A DNA stretch of 32,843 nt from an uncultured Saprospiraceae bacterium (lineage in GTDB: Bacteria > Bacteroidota > Bacteroidia > Chitinophagales > Saprospiraceae), in assembly GCA_937967615.1 (NCBI GenBank), contig CALCMJ010000011.1, positions 1-32,843 on the forward strand. The letters are read 5' to 3'. Positions 26,546-32,843 of this stretch are shown piece by piece (position 1 is the first letter of the stretch; the number at the start of each line of letters is the position of its first letter). The notes under the pieces were generated by a model. That model searched no databases, was not told the origin of the DNA, and was given only the letters and a program-made list of their open reading frames with translations. A program made the translations under genes and the position numbers.

Positions 26546-27286
26546 TTAACCTTTAATACTCTGAAAGTAGGGCTCGTAGTATTTTAAACCACGACTCATC
26601 ATTTCTGTAACCCCATCTGCTGTAATTGTTGCTCCTGAAATTCCATCTACTTCGTACACGGGATCTTTCGCTCCCCCTTTTCTTACAAAGACAGACCTAA
26701 GTTCTCCGTTGTCATATATCTTCTTCCCTTTGAACTGATTGTAAAAATCCTTGTTATCTTTTATTTCTGCACCTAATCCTGGCGTTTCAGCCTTGTGGTC
26801 AAATGACACACCGGCGATTGTATTTATATCCTCTTCAAAGGCAATGTTTCCCCATATTTCATCCCAAAGTCCTTTTCCCCGCACTGTCACGATATAGTAT
26901 TTTTTACCAGCATCTGACGTAAACAAATACGCAGGATAAATCTTTTCAGTTTCTGCCTTCTTTCTTTCTTTCCCCATATCTATACTAGACGCTGTTCCTT
27001 CCTTATAACCAGAAGCTATTACACCATCTTTATCTACCAGACTACCATCTGCCTTAATAACAGTTTGTGTGATCTTAGAAAAAATTTCTTCCACTTGGTC
27101 ATCGTTAAGTTCCGTAACAGGACTAGGTAAAAAGTCATTTACTGCTGCGAGTATCGCACGCTTATTATAAACGGCTTCATTCTTCTGATGAATTGGTTTT
27201 AATACGGTATTCATCCCTGCTAGTACAACAGCAACTAAGGCTGTCATAATGAGAACAAATTTTATTATTTGATTTGTACTATGCAT
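26546..27286 (-). CDS. nqrC: Na+-NQR subunit C, covalent FMN-binding
   Basis: A 246-residue subunit with one N-terminal membrane helix (about 8-30) and a periplasmic FMN-binding domain. The flavinylation motif D-G-I-S-G-A-T is present at 214-220, so T220 should carry the phosphoester-linked FMN attached by ApbE. GLGAEI (171-176) is another family landmark. The start ATG overlaps the last 8 bases of nqrB. The required apbE gene is not in this window. Confidence 0.97.
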   Translation of the reverse strand: MHSTNQIIKFVLIMTALVAVVLAGMNTVLKPIHQKNEAVYNKRAILAAVNDFLPSPVTELNDDQVEEIFSKITQTVIKADGSLVDKDGVIASGYKEGTASSIDMGKERKKAETEKIYPAYLFTSDAGKKYYIVTVRGKGLWDEIWGNIAFEEDINTIAGVSFDHKAETPGLGAEIKDNKDFYNQFKGKKIYDNGELRSVFVRKGGAKDPVYEVDGISGATITADGVTEMMSRGLKYYEPYFQSIKG

Positions 27287-28544
27287 TTGCTAAACGTTTT
27301 TTCATGTTTGTCTCTAATACAAAGTGATCAATTAAAGCCGCAAAAGTATTTAAGAAGAGTATTGCTAACATCCATCCTTCTGGGTAAGCTGGATTCAGAA
27401 CACGTACTATCATACCAATGAAGCCTATCAAGAATCCGTAGATCCATTTTCCTTTATTTGTTGATGCTGCAGTTACAGGATCAGTTGCCATAAATGCCAT
27501 TGCAAAAAAGAAACTTCCTAAATAAAATTGGTAGTACCATGGCACATCCATAAACGGAGTAGCTCCCCATAGATTTAATAACATGGACATACTTATTGCT
27601 CCTATGAGCATACTTAACATGATTCTCCAACTTGCAATTTTAGTAAACAACAAAAATGCTGCTCCTAAAAGAATAAGCGGCTTGCTTGTTTCTCCTATTG
27701 ATCCCGGAATTGCTCCCCACCATAATTGTGAAGCAGAGAATTTACTTGTTACTCCTTCCCATCCGCCTTGGTATGCTAATGCTAAAGGTGTTGCTCCACT
27801 ATAACCGTCAACTACTGCACCTGAAGTAAATTGGTCTAGACCCATCCAATCAAATAGCCCATTAAACAAGCCAGTATGCCACCAACTATAATCTGTTAAA
27901 CTACCTGGATTCATTGAAATGGCTCCTGTAGCATCTGCAAATCCTGATACCCATACATTATCTCCACTTATCGTAGTAGGGTATGCAAAGAAAACAAATA
28001 CCCTTGCGAGTAATGCGACATTCCAGATGTTCATTCCTGTTCCTCCAAATGCTTCTTTTCCAATGATAACTGCAAACGCAACTGCTACGCAAAGAATCCA
28101 AATTGGAATGTCTGGAGGCATAATGAGGGGAATAAGTGCACCTGAAACTAGGAAGCCCTCTTCTACTGCATGTCCCTTCTTGTATGCAAACCAAAATTCA
28201 ATACCTAGTCCCACAACATGGGTCCATATGAAAATAGGTAGCATCTTAATAAGTCCATGACTCAACTTAAGATGAAATCCTTCTAGGAAGCCAGGATACA
28301 TGCCCATAGCATCAAAATGCTGATGACCAATATTATACGTTCCAAATAAATAACAAAGTTGCATTGCTAAAACAACATGCACCATCGTTCGCTTAAGATC
28401 CATACCATCTCTGATATGTACTCCCCCCTTTGTCGTACTATCAGGAGAATAAGCAAAAGTGAAAAACGCATCATATGCTGTATGCAAAAATGGTTTCTCC
28501 TTTTTATCTGGCTCTATTCGTTTTAAAAAATCTAATAATCCCAT
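27279..28544 (-). CDS. nqrB: Na+-NQR subunit B, covalent FMN- and quinone-binding
   Basis: A large integral membrane subunit of about ten helices that carries Na+ through the complex and binds riboflavin, covalent FMN and the quinone site. The FMN motif D-G-Y-S-G-A-T lies at 246-252 with T252 as the attachment residue. The N-terminal sequence MGLLDFLKRIEPDKK and the early IRDGMDLKRTM region match NqrB rather than RnfD. The 421-residue length is in the usual range. The gene starts 39 bases after nqrA and overlaps nqrC by 8 bases. Confidence 0.97.
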   Translation of the reverse strand: MGLLDFLKRIEPDKKEKPFLHTAYDAFFTFAYSPDSTTKGGVHIRDGMDLKRTMVHVVLAMQLCYLFGTYNIGHQHFDAMGMYPGFLEGFHLKLSHGLIKMLPIFIWTHVVGLGIEFWFAYKKGHAVEEGFLVSGALIPLIMPPDIPIWILCVAVAFAVIIGKEAFGGTGMNIWNVALLARVFVFFAYPTTISGDNVWVSGFADATGAISMNPGSLTDYSWWHTGLFNGLFDWMGLDQFTSGAVVDGYSGATPLALAYQGGWEGVTSKFSASQLWWGAIPGSIGETSKPLILLGAAFLLFTKIASWRIMLSMLIGAISMSMLLNLWGATPFMDVPWYYQFYLGSFFFAMAFMATDPVTAASTNKGKWIYGFLIGFIGMIVRVLNPAYPEGWMLAILFLNTFAALIDHFVLETNMKKRLANA

Positions 28545-28583
28545 TAATTCTAATATTCAAAAGTAAAACAGTAATTAAATAAT

Positions 28584-30122
28584 CTAGGATTGCTCCTGCA
28601 TCATATCCAAACCGTCTCTTAATATTTGTTGTAGAGGCATTTTTGATGTGCAAGCAAACTCACACAAGGCCAAATCCTCTTCTGATAATTCGTTTATTCC
28701 TAATCCTTCCATACGCTCAAAATCCCCAGCCATGATCGCTTTCATTAAATGTTGCGGATAAATATCCATAGGCAACATAGACTCATATTGTCCCGTCATC
28801 ACAAAAGCTCTCTTTTCACCATGTGTGTTTGTATCCACTTCAAACTTATGACTTGGAAATAAAAAGTTAGGGAATGTTTTAGATACACTTGGTCTTGGTT
28901 TGATTGGTAATAACCACCCAAACATCTCGTGATAATTTCCTTCTTTTATTACGGTAAGTTGATCCGTTTTCGCATCTATAAAGCTGTCAGGACTAAGTTG
29001 GTTTCCACCTAATACACTTCCTGCAATAATTCTTTTATCTGCATTCAGCGTTTCTGACTTCAATAATTCAGCAACACTAGCGCCACTAGAAACTCTGACG
29101 ATTCTAGGATTATCCAACTCAGAACCTGTAAGCGCTACTAATTTTGAAGAATCATATACACCCTCAGAAAATAACTTACCTATCGTAATGACATCTTGTA
29201 CTTTTAATGTCCATACAACATCCGCACTTTTAATAGGCTTGATGTGATGTATCTGGATTCCTACATTACCGGCAGGATGCTTACCTTTAAAATAATGCAC
29301 TTCTGCATTTTGTGCAGAAGTAAACGCAGTACTGTTTTTTAAATTTGAACTTTCTACACCCAGATATACCTTACCATCTGTAAGTGATGCTAATACATCA
29401 ATCCCTTTTTGAAAGTAAGATTCGTGACCTGATACTACTTTGTTTTGATCTAAAGCTAGAGGAGCCGAATTAAATGTAGAAATAAATATATCTCTAGGTG
29501 TCTCTTCTGGTTTTGCAATTGTATCAAAGGGTCTTCTTGAAATACTTGTCCAAACCCCAGACTCCATCATAAACGCTTTGACGTCTTCTCTACTTGCTTC
29601 TCCTATTTTTGGTGCATCAAATTTTCTATGCTTGATTTCCTTGTCTGCAAGAATCACAATATTTTCAATTGCACGCTTTGCACCTCTTCCTATTTCTACA
29701 ACTTCCCCACTTACTGGAGAAACAAATTTGATATCAGGATTAAGCTTATCATAGAATAGTGCATCCCCTGCTAAGACTTCTTCCCCTTCTGCCACAAGCA
29801 TCTTTGGAATAGGCGCAATGCCTCTATAATTTGTAGGCTTAACAGAATATCTGCTAGATTGGACAGAAACAACATTGCCGCTTGCTTCACCGGTAAGTTT
29901 AATGTCATGTCCCTTCGTCAGAACATGGTATTTAGACTTATCAATGTTTTCAGGAACAGGAGGGCCAAAAAACTCTCCTAATTTTGGAAACAAGCTAAAG
30001 TTCTCTTTAGCTGTGTCAATGCCCGATTTTTTTGCTTCAATTTGAAGAAAGCTATCAGTGATAGATATAATTGCAAGAACTAAAAGTATTCCTGCAATTA
30101 CGAATAAGGTATTTACCAACAT
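28584..30122 (-). CDS. nqrA: Na+-NQR subunit A with extra N-terminal membrane segment
   Basis: The first gene of the nqr operon. The body from about residue 65 onward (VLTKGHDIKLTGEA, the SRYSVKPTNYRGIAPIPKML region, and the C-terminal FPNFLFPSHKFEVDTNTHG area) matches NqrA, normally a ~447-residue peripheral cytoplasmic subunit. This protein is 512 residues from the ATG at 30122; a TTG at 30128 is the other option. The excess is N-terminal: a hydrophobic helix (about 4-23) followed by a Lys-rich linker. No alternative start lies near the usual NqrA beginning, so the anchor appears genuine. Positive residues after the helix favour a cytoplasmic C-terminus, consistent with NqrA's known location. 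Confidence 0.93.
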   Translation of the reverse strand: MLVNTLFVIAGILLVLAIISITDSFLQIEAKKSGIDTAKENFSLFPKLGEFFGPPVPENIDKSKYHVLTKGHDIKLTGEASGNVVSVQSSRYSVKPTNYRGIAPIPKMLVAEGEEVLAGDALFYDKLNPDIKFVSPVSGEVVEIGRGAKRAIENIVILADKEIKHRKFDAPKIGEASREDVKAFMMESGVWTSISRRPFDTIAKPEETPRDIFISTFNSAPLALDQNKVVSGHESYFQKGIDVLASLTDGKVYLGVESSNLKNSTAFTSAQNAEVHYFKGKHPAGNVGIQIHHIKPIKSADVVWTLKVQDVITIGKLFSEGVYDSSKLVALTGSELDNPRIVRVSSGASVAELLKSETLNADKRIIAGSVLGGNQLSPDSFIDAKTDQLTVIKEGNYHEMFGWLLPIKPRPSVSKTFPNFLFPSHKFEVDTNTHGEKRAFVMTGQYESMLPMDIYPQHLMKAIMAGDFERMEGLGINELSEEDLALCEFACTSKMPLQQILRDGLDMMQEQS

Positions 30123-30179
30123 TCGCAAATAATTGTAAAAATGTGATTACAGAAGGGAAATAATCCCAAAAATTCACCG

Positions 30180-30187
30180 CAAAGATA
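30180..30187 (-). promoter_or_regulatory. TAnnTTTG -7 box for the nqr operon
   Basis: On the minus strand the sequence reads TATCTTTG, an exact match to the Bacteroidota TAnnTTTG element. It stands about 58 bases before the nqrA ATG, in the 133-base gap after metF. No TTG at the -33 distance is seen. The placement suits an independent nqr promoter. Confidence 0.45.
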
Positions 30188-30243
30188 ACAAGCTTTAAAG
30201 ATTAGAGACTATCACATAATTAACAAAATATCAGCTAAAATTG

Positions 30244-30260
30244 TTTAGACTGAGTCTAAA
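30244..30260 (-). terminator. Hairpin over the metF stop codon
   Basis: A perfect 7-bp stem, TTTAGAC/GTCTAAA with a TGA loop, containing the metF TAG stop. On the minus strand a short T-rich run follows (CAATTTTAG). It could end the metF transcript just before the nqr promoter box. The stem is short and AT-rich, so the call is moderate. Confidence 0.45.
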
Positions 30261-31209
30261 TAACTTCTTTCAAAATCTTGGAAATAATACGGGCATCACT
30301 CATAGTGTAGTAATGTAAAACTGGGACTCCTGCTGCCTTGAGCTCTTTGGACTGTGCTATGCACCATTCTACGCCTATCTCCTTGATTTTCTCCTTATCA
30401 TCAGTTCCATCTATTGCCTTAATAAGATCGTTTGGCATATCAACAAAAAAGTGACGTGGTATAGTTGTAATTTGACTCTTACGCGTAATTGGTTTTATAC
30501 CCGGAATGATGGGAACGTTTATTCCATTTTTTCTACAAAGCTCTACATAATCAAAATAGGATTGATTATTAAAAAACATCTGTGTAACAATATAAGAAGC
30601 TCCTGCATCCACCTTCATCTTAGTATACTTCATATCAAGCTCCAGGTTAGGTGCTTCAAAGTGTTTTTCTGGATAACCTGCGACACCTATGCAAAAATCT
30701 GTTTTAAACCCGTTTGCTATATTTGGATCTAGATAGGATCCCTTATTCATATCTTCTATCTGATTCACTAGGTCTACCGCATAATTATGCCCCCCAGCTT
30801 CTGGTATAAATCTTCCCTCAAACTTTCTTGCATCTCCTCTTAAGGCTAAAACATTTTTAATCCCTAGAAAATTAAGATCTATGAGTGCATTTTCCGTTTC
30901 CTCCTTACTAAACCCTCCACAAATAAGATGTGGCACAGCCTCTACTCCATATCTATGCATGATGGATGCACATATACCTACCGTCCCAGGTCTTTTACGT
31001 ATCGCAATCTTTTCGTAATAACCACTCGGTCGCATATTGTAAATGAACTCTTCTCGGTGATAAGTCACATCTATAAATGGTGGCTTAAACTCCATCAGAG
31101 GATCCAGCGATTTAAATATCGCTTCCATACTTCCTCCTTTCAATGGTGGTAGTATTTCAAAGGAAACAAGCGTGTCCTTACTGTTCTCAATAACTTCTGT
31201 AATCTTCAT
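30256..31209 (-). CDS. metF: Methylenetetrahydrofolate reductase
   Basis: A 317-residue TIM-barrel flavoenzyme that reduces 5,10-methylene-THF to 5-methyl-THF for methionine synthesis. The key features are visible: the catalytic-type Glu in VSFEILPP (E18), the IDVTYH strand, PHLICGGFS, NVLALRGDA, GVAGYPEKH and the TQMFFNNQSYFDYV segment that contacts FAD and folate. The length is normal for the bacterial enzyme. It is cytoplasmic. It stands alone, with a -7 box at 31237-31244 and a hairpin over its stop codon, so it looks monocistronic. I saw no SAM riboswitch upstream. MetG elsewhere in the window also concerns methionine but is not linked to it. Confidence 0.97.
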   Translation of the reverse strand: MKITEVIENSKDTLVSFEILPPLKGGSMEAIFKSLDPLMEFKPPFIDVTYHREEFIYNMRPSGYYEKIAIRKRPGTVGICASIMHRYGVEAVPHLICGGFSKEETENALIDLNFLGIKNVLALRGDARKFEGRFIPEAGGHNYAVDLVNQIEDMNKGSYLDPNIANGFKTDFCIGVAGYPEKHFEAPNLELDMKYTKMKVDAGASYIVTQMFFNNQSYFDYVELCRKNGINVPIIPGIKPITRKSQITTIPRHFFVDMPNDLIKAIDGTDDKEKIKEIGVEWCIAQSKELKAAGVPVLHYYTMSDARIISKILKEVI

Positions 31210-31236
31210 TCTTCGTTTATGACGCTAAAAGGATGC

Positions 31237-31244
31237 CAAAAGTA
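31237..31244 (-). promoter_or_regulatory. TAnnTTTG -7 box for metF
   Basis: The minus strand reads TACTTTTG, an exact TAnnTTTG match, 28 bases before the metF ATG. This gives a leader of about 20 bases. No -33 TTG is seen at the right distance, so support is the single box and its position. Confidence 0.4.
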
Positions 31245-31290
31245 CTGAATGTATTACATTATTTTTTGATGGAACTCAAATCATTGGTTT

Positions 31291-31375
31291 TGGGCATCTC
31301 TCCCGAAAGCTTTCGGGAGCCGGGCTATCCAGGGGTTCCGTCCCTAAGGGACCCCTCCGGGCCCTTATTATCCCT
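31291..31375. repeat. GC-rich folded repeat with GGGCTATCC motif, REP-like
   Basis: A GC-rich island in AT-rich sequence. It holds a perfect 20-base palindrome CTCCCGAAAGCTTTCGGGAG (31300-31319), then CCGGGCTATCC, then a second hairpin region centred on GTCCCTAAGGGAC (31340-31352), ending CCGGGCCCTTATTATCCC. From memory, GGGCTATCC with flanking hairpins is a recurrent interspersed repeat in Bacteroidota; I cannot confirm copies here. It lies upstream of metF. Confidence 0.6.
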
Positions 31376-31422
31376 TCTATGTGAAAAAACGAATAAAACA
31401 GGATATTTTTTTCCTTAACCCA

Positions 31423-31477
31423 ATAGATTTTATGTAAACACCTTGCACCCGCAAGAAGGTGTTTATATAAAATCTAT
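31423..31477. repeat. Long hairpin, 22-bp arms
   Basis: Arms 31423-31444 and 31456-31477 pair over 22 positions with a single mismatch, which would be a G-U pair in plus-strand RNA. The 11-base interior (31445-31455) can form a small extra stem, TTGC/GCAA. No T-run follows on either side, so a simple terminator is unlikely. It lies between the GC-rich repeat and the IS110 transposase. Confidence 0.65.
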
Positions 31478-31705
31478 AAGCGGGAATATAGAATAAAGTG
31501 ATTAAAAATATTTTAAGTGATTTTAAATTAAGATTATCCTTCTATAATCAGACAAATGCATATACATTGCTGGAAGACCGTGAATCAGATCAAAAAGAGT
31601 TAGACTGGAGCCTGATGGTACAGACACAATTAAATGCTTACACTTTAATTGGCTGGAAGGGATAGGAACAGATCTAACCATACCTTTTTCAAAATCACAT
31701 TAATT

Positions 31706-32761
31706 TTAAATTTTGGACATCTCAATTTGATGCCATTCGTATCTTATTTTTCTCAATAATTTGACCATTACTTTTATGATCGCATATTGTGATTTGCGGA
31801 GTCTAACTTTCTGATCTTCGTAATATGCACTCATTTCAGAATTAAATCTAACAGCACTCCAGGCGCATTGATTCAGTGCAATCATCACAAGTCCATTACA
31901 CCTTTTAGTCAAGTGGCCTCTTCTATCTGTTTCTGCAGAGGATTGCTGCGAAGGAATTAATCCGACAAAACTTTGCAAGTTGTTAAATGTTTTAAATCTT
32001 GACATACTTATTAACTCTGTGATAAAAATCATTGCGGTAATACTACCAACTCCTTTGATTTTTATCAAGCTTTCAATAAGCTCTTTGTATTGTTGTGTTT
32101 GGCTAAGCTGTCGTATTCTTCTTAGGCTTTTCAATTCTTGTTCACGTAAACTCTTGATAGTATCTAGGTAACCTAACATGGCAAAATCATCTCGTAGCTC
32201 TGCATTTTGTTCAAGTTGTCTTATTTTATTTCTAGACCAATACTTAGGCATTTGTCCTTCGTCCCACTCAACAAGTAATCCTTGGAAGTTATAATGACTC
32301 ATGATACGATTCTTGAACTGTTTAATACATTGATTAATTCTAACACGCTGTCGAACCAAACTTCTAGACTGTTCTTCTTGTTTTGTAGGTATGTAAATGC
32401 CTTTTAATTGGTTAGCTCTAAGGGCTTTACTTAATTTAATAGCATCAATCTTATCACTTTTATACACCGAATCTTTATTCGATGTAGGTACATCAGCTGG
32501 ATTTACTATAATGCAGTCAATTCCTAAAAGACTCAATTCCCTATGAAGCCAAAATCCACTAAAGCCAGCCTCGTAGACGCAATGGTAATTAGCTCCTGGA
32601 TAATGCTTAGTCAAATACTTATAAATGACATCTCCATTATAAGGATTTAGTTTTACTACATTACTTAATGAAAGATTACTGCTTAAAACTTTCAGATCAC
32701 AACTCTTTTTGTGTACATCGAGGCCAACATAGATTTCCTTACCTTTAAAATTACTATTCAT
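31706..32761 (-). CDS. IS110-family transposase
   Basis: A 351-residue transposase of the IS110 type. The N-terminal RuvC-like DEDD domain has D15 (GLDVHKKSCDLKV), E64 (YEAG), D103 and D106 (KSDKIDAIKL). A helical middle region follows, then the C-terminal Transposase_20 domain, with KGVGSITAMIFITEL (236-250) and SFVGLIPSQQSSAETDRRG (264-282) including the probable catalytic serine (S274 or S275). All key residues are intact and there is no frameshift, so the gene may be active. In this family, insertion is guided by a structured non-coding RNA encoded in the element. A TAnnTTTG box lies 64 bases upstream. No cargo or neighbour relation is seen. Confidence 0.95.
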   Translation of the reverse strand: MNSNFKGKEIYVGLDVHKKSCDLKVLSSNLSLSNVVKLNPYNGDVIYKYLTKHYPGANYHCVYEAGFSGFWLHRELSLLGIDCIIVNPADVPTSNKDSVYKSDKIDAIKLSKALRANQLKGIYIPTKQEEQSRSLVRQRVRINQCIKQFKNRIMSHYNFQGLLVEWDEGQMPKYWSRNKIRQLEQNAELRDDFAMLGYLDTIKSLREQELKSLRRIRQLSQTQQYKELIESLIKIKGVGSITAMIFITELISMSRFKTFNNLQSFVGLIPSQQSSAETDRRGHLTKRCNGLVMIALNQCAWSAVRFNSEMSAYYEDQKVRLRKSQYAIIKVMVKLLRKIRYEWHQIEMSKI

Positions 32762-32824
32762 AGTTTCAGATTTAAATTATTTAGAATATTCCAATTTAAA
32801 TATTCTGAAATCTATTCCTCTTTT

Positions 32825-32832
32825 CAAACATA
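32825..32832 (-). promoter_or_regulatory. TAnnTTTG -7 box upstream of the IS110 transposase
   Basis: The minus strand reads TATGTTTG, an exact match to the Bacteroidota -7 element, 64 bases before the transposase ATG. A -33 element would lie beyond the window edge. In IS110 elements a promoter half at the element end can be completed by circle-junction formation, which this position would fit. Confidence 0.4.
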
Positions 32833-32843
32833 CGGCCTGATGC

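Larger units (their letters stand above)
31210..31705. other. Intergenic region with two structured repeats
   Basis: 496 bases without a supported gene. It holds the metF promoter candidate, the folded repeat at 31291-31375, a long hairpin at 31423-31477 and about 230 AT-rich bases that reach the end of the IS110 transposase and probably include one end of that element. A small 8-bp stem (CAATTAAA/TTTAATTG at 31627-31651, nine-base loop) is the only other structure I noticed. Confidence 0.55.
31610..32842 (-). mobile_element. IS110-family insertion sequence (limits uncertain)
   Basis: The transposase at 31706-32761 shows that an IS110-type element is here, reading on the minus strand. Members lack long terminal inverted repeats, so the ends cannot be set by sequence alone. 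The limits given are an 8-base direct repeat GCCTGATG at 31610-31617 and 32835-32842, which may be chance. The window ends at 32843, so the upstream end may be cut off. Confidence 0.4.

Noticed and set aside
31210-31290. SAM riboswitch in front of metF
   Set aside because: The leader is short and AT-rich and lacks any recognisable riboswitch core.
31233-31418. 61-codon plus-strand frame over the GC-rich repeat
   Set aside because: It simply reads through palindromes, which explains its Gly/Pro/Ser-rich composition.
31593-32824. AAAAGAG/CTCTTTT as subterminal inverted repeats of the IS110 element
   Set aside because: Only 7 bases, common in AT-rich DNA, and it is not arranged consistently with the GCCTGATG repeats.

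Overview
The window is AT-rich and carries strong Bacteroidota (Bacteroidetes) signatures. These are a secreted protein with a C-terminal type IX secretion sorting domain, a FecI-type sigma / FecR (DUF4974) / STN-TonB receptor trio, small SCxxC-type lipoproteins, a Na+-NQR operon, start regions without a clear Shine-Dalgarno, and a few TAnnTTTG promoter boxes. A marine or Saprospiria-like member would fit, but that is inference. No rRNA, tRNA or CRISPR array was seen.

Layout. Positions 1-1460: the end of an unrecognised protein, then a CDP-alcohol phosphatidyltransferase (PgsA-like). Positions 1604-7723 (minus): one tightly packed operon, read SpoIIM-like, multi-pass membrane protein, DUF4129, DUF4350, MoxR AAA+ ATPase, DUF58, with two TAATG stop/start overlaps; an RDD membrane protein is divergent at 7781. 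Positions 8506-11846 (minus): a DUF4105/Lnb-type membrane protein and methionyl-tRNA synthetase. Positions 11847-12215 hold a GC-rich structured repeat. Positions 12216-17555 (plus): a helical protein, then sigma factor, anti-sigma FecR and a 987-residue TonB-dependent receptor, which together look like a cell-surface-signalling uptake locus. Positions 17550-18365 (minus): a monoacylglycerol-lipase-like hydrolase. Positions 18456-20750: a secreted Cys-rich protein of seven ~95-residue repeats. Positions 20861-23712 (minus): a twitch-domain radical SAM protein flanked by two small paralogous lipoproteins sharing four cysteines. Positions 23853-30122 (minus): a complete nqrABCDEF operon whose NqrA has an unusual N-terminal membrane segment. 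Positions 30256-31209: metF. Positions 31210-31705: two structured repeats. Positions 31706-32761: an IS110-family transposase.

The operons look chromosomal and housekeeping-like (MetG, MetF, NQR). The accessory signals are the structured repeats, the radical SAM / lipoprotein cluster and the IS110 element. The best candidates for something undescribed are the paralogous Cys-lipoproteins around the radical SAM enzyme, the membrane-anchored NqrA, the MoxR/SpoIIM/RDD membrane cassette, and the folded repeats at 12041-12165, 31291-31375 and 31423-31477.
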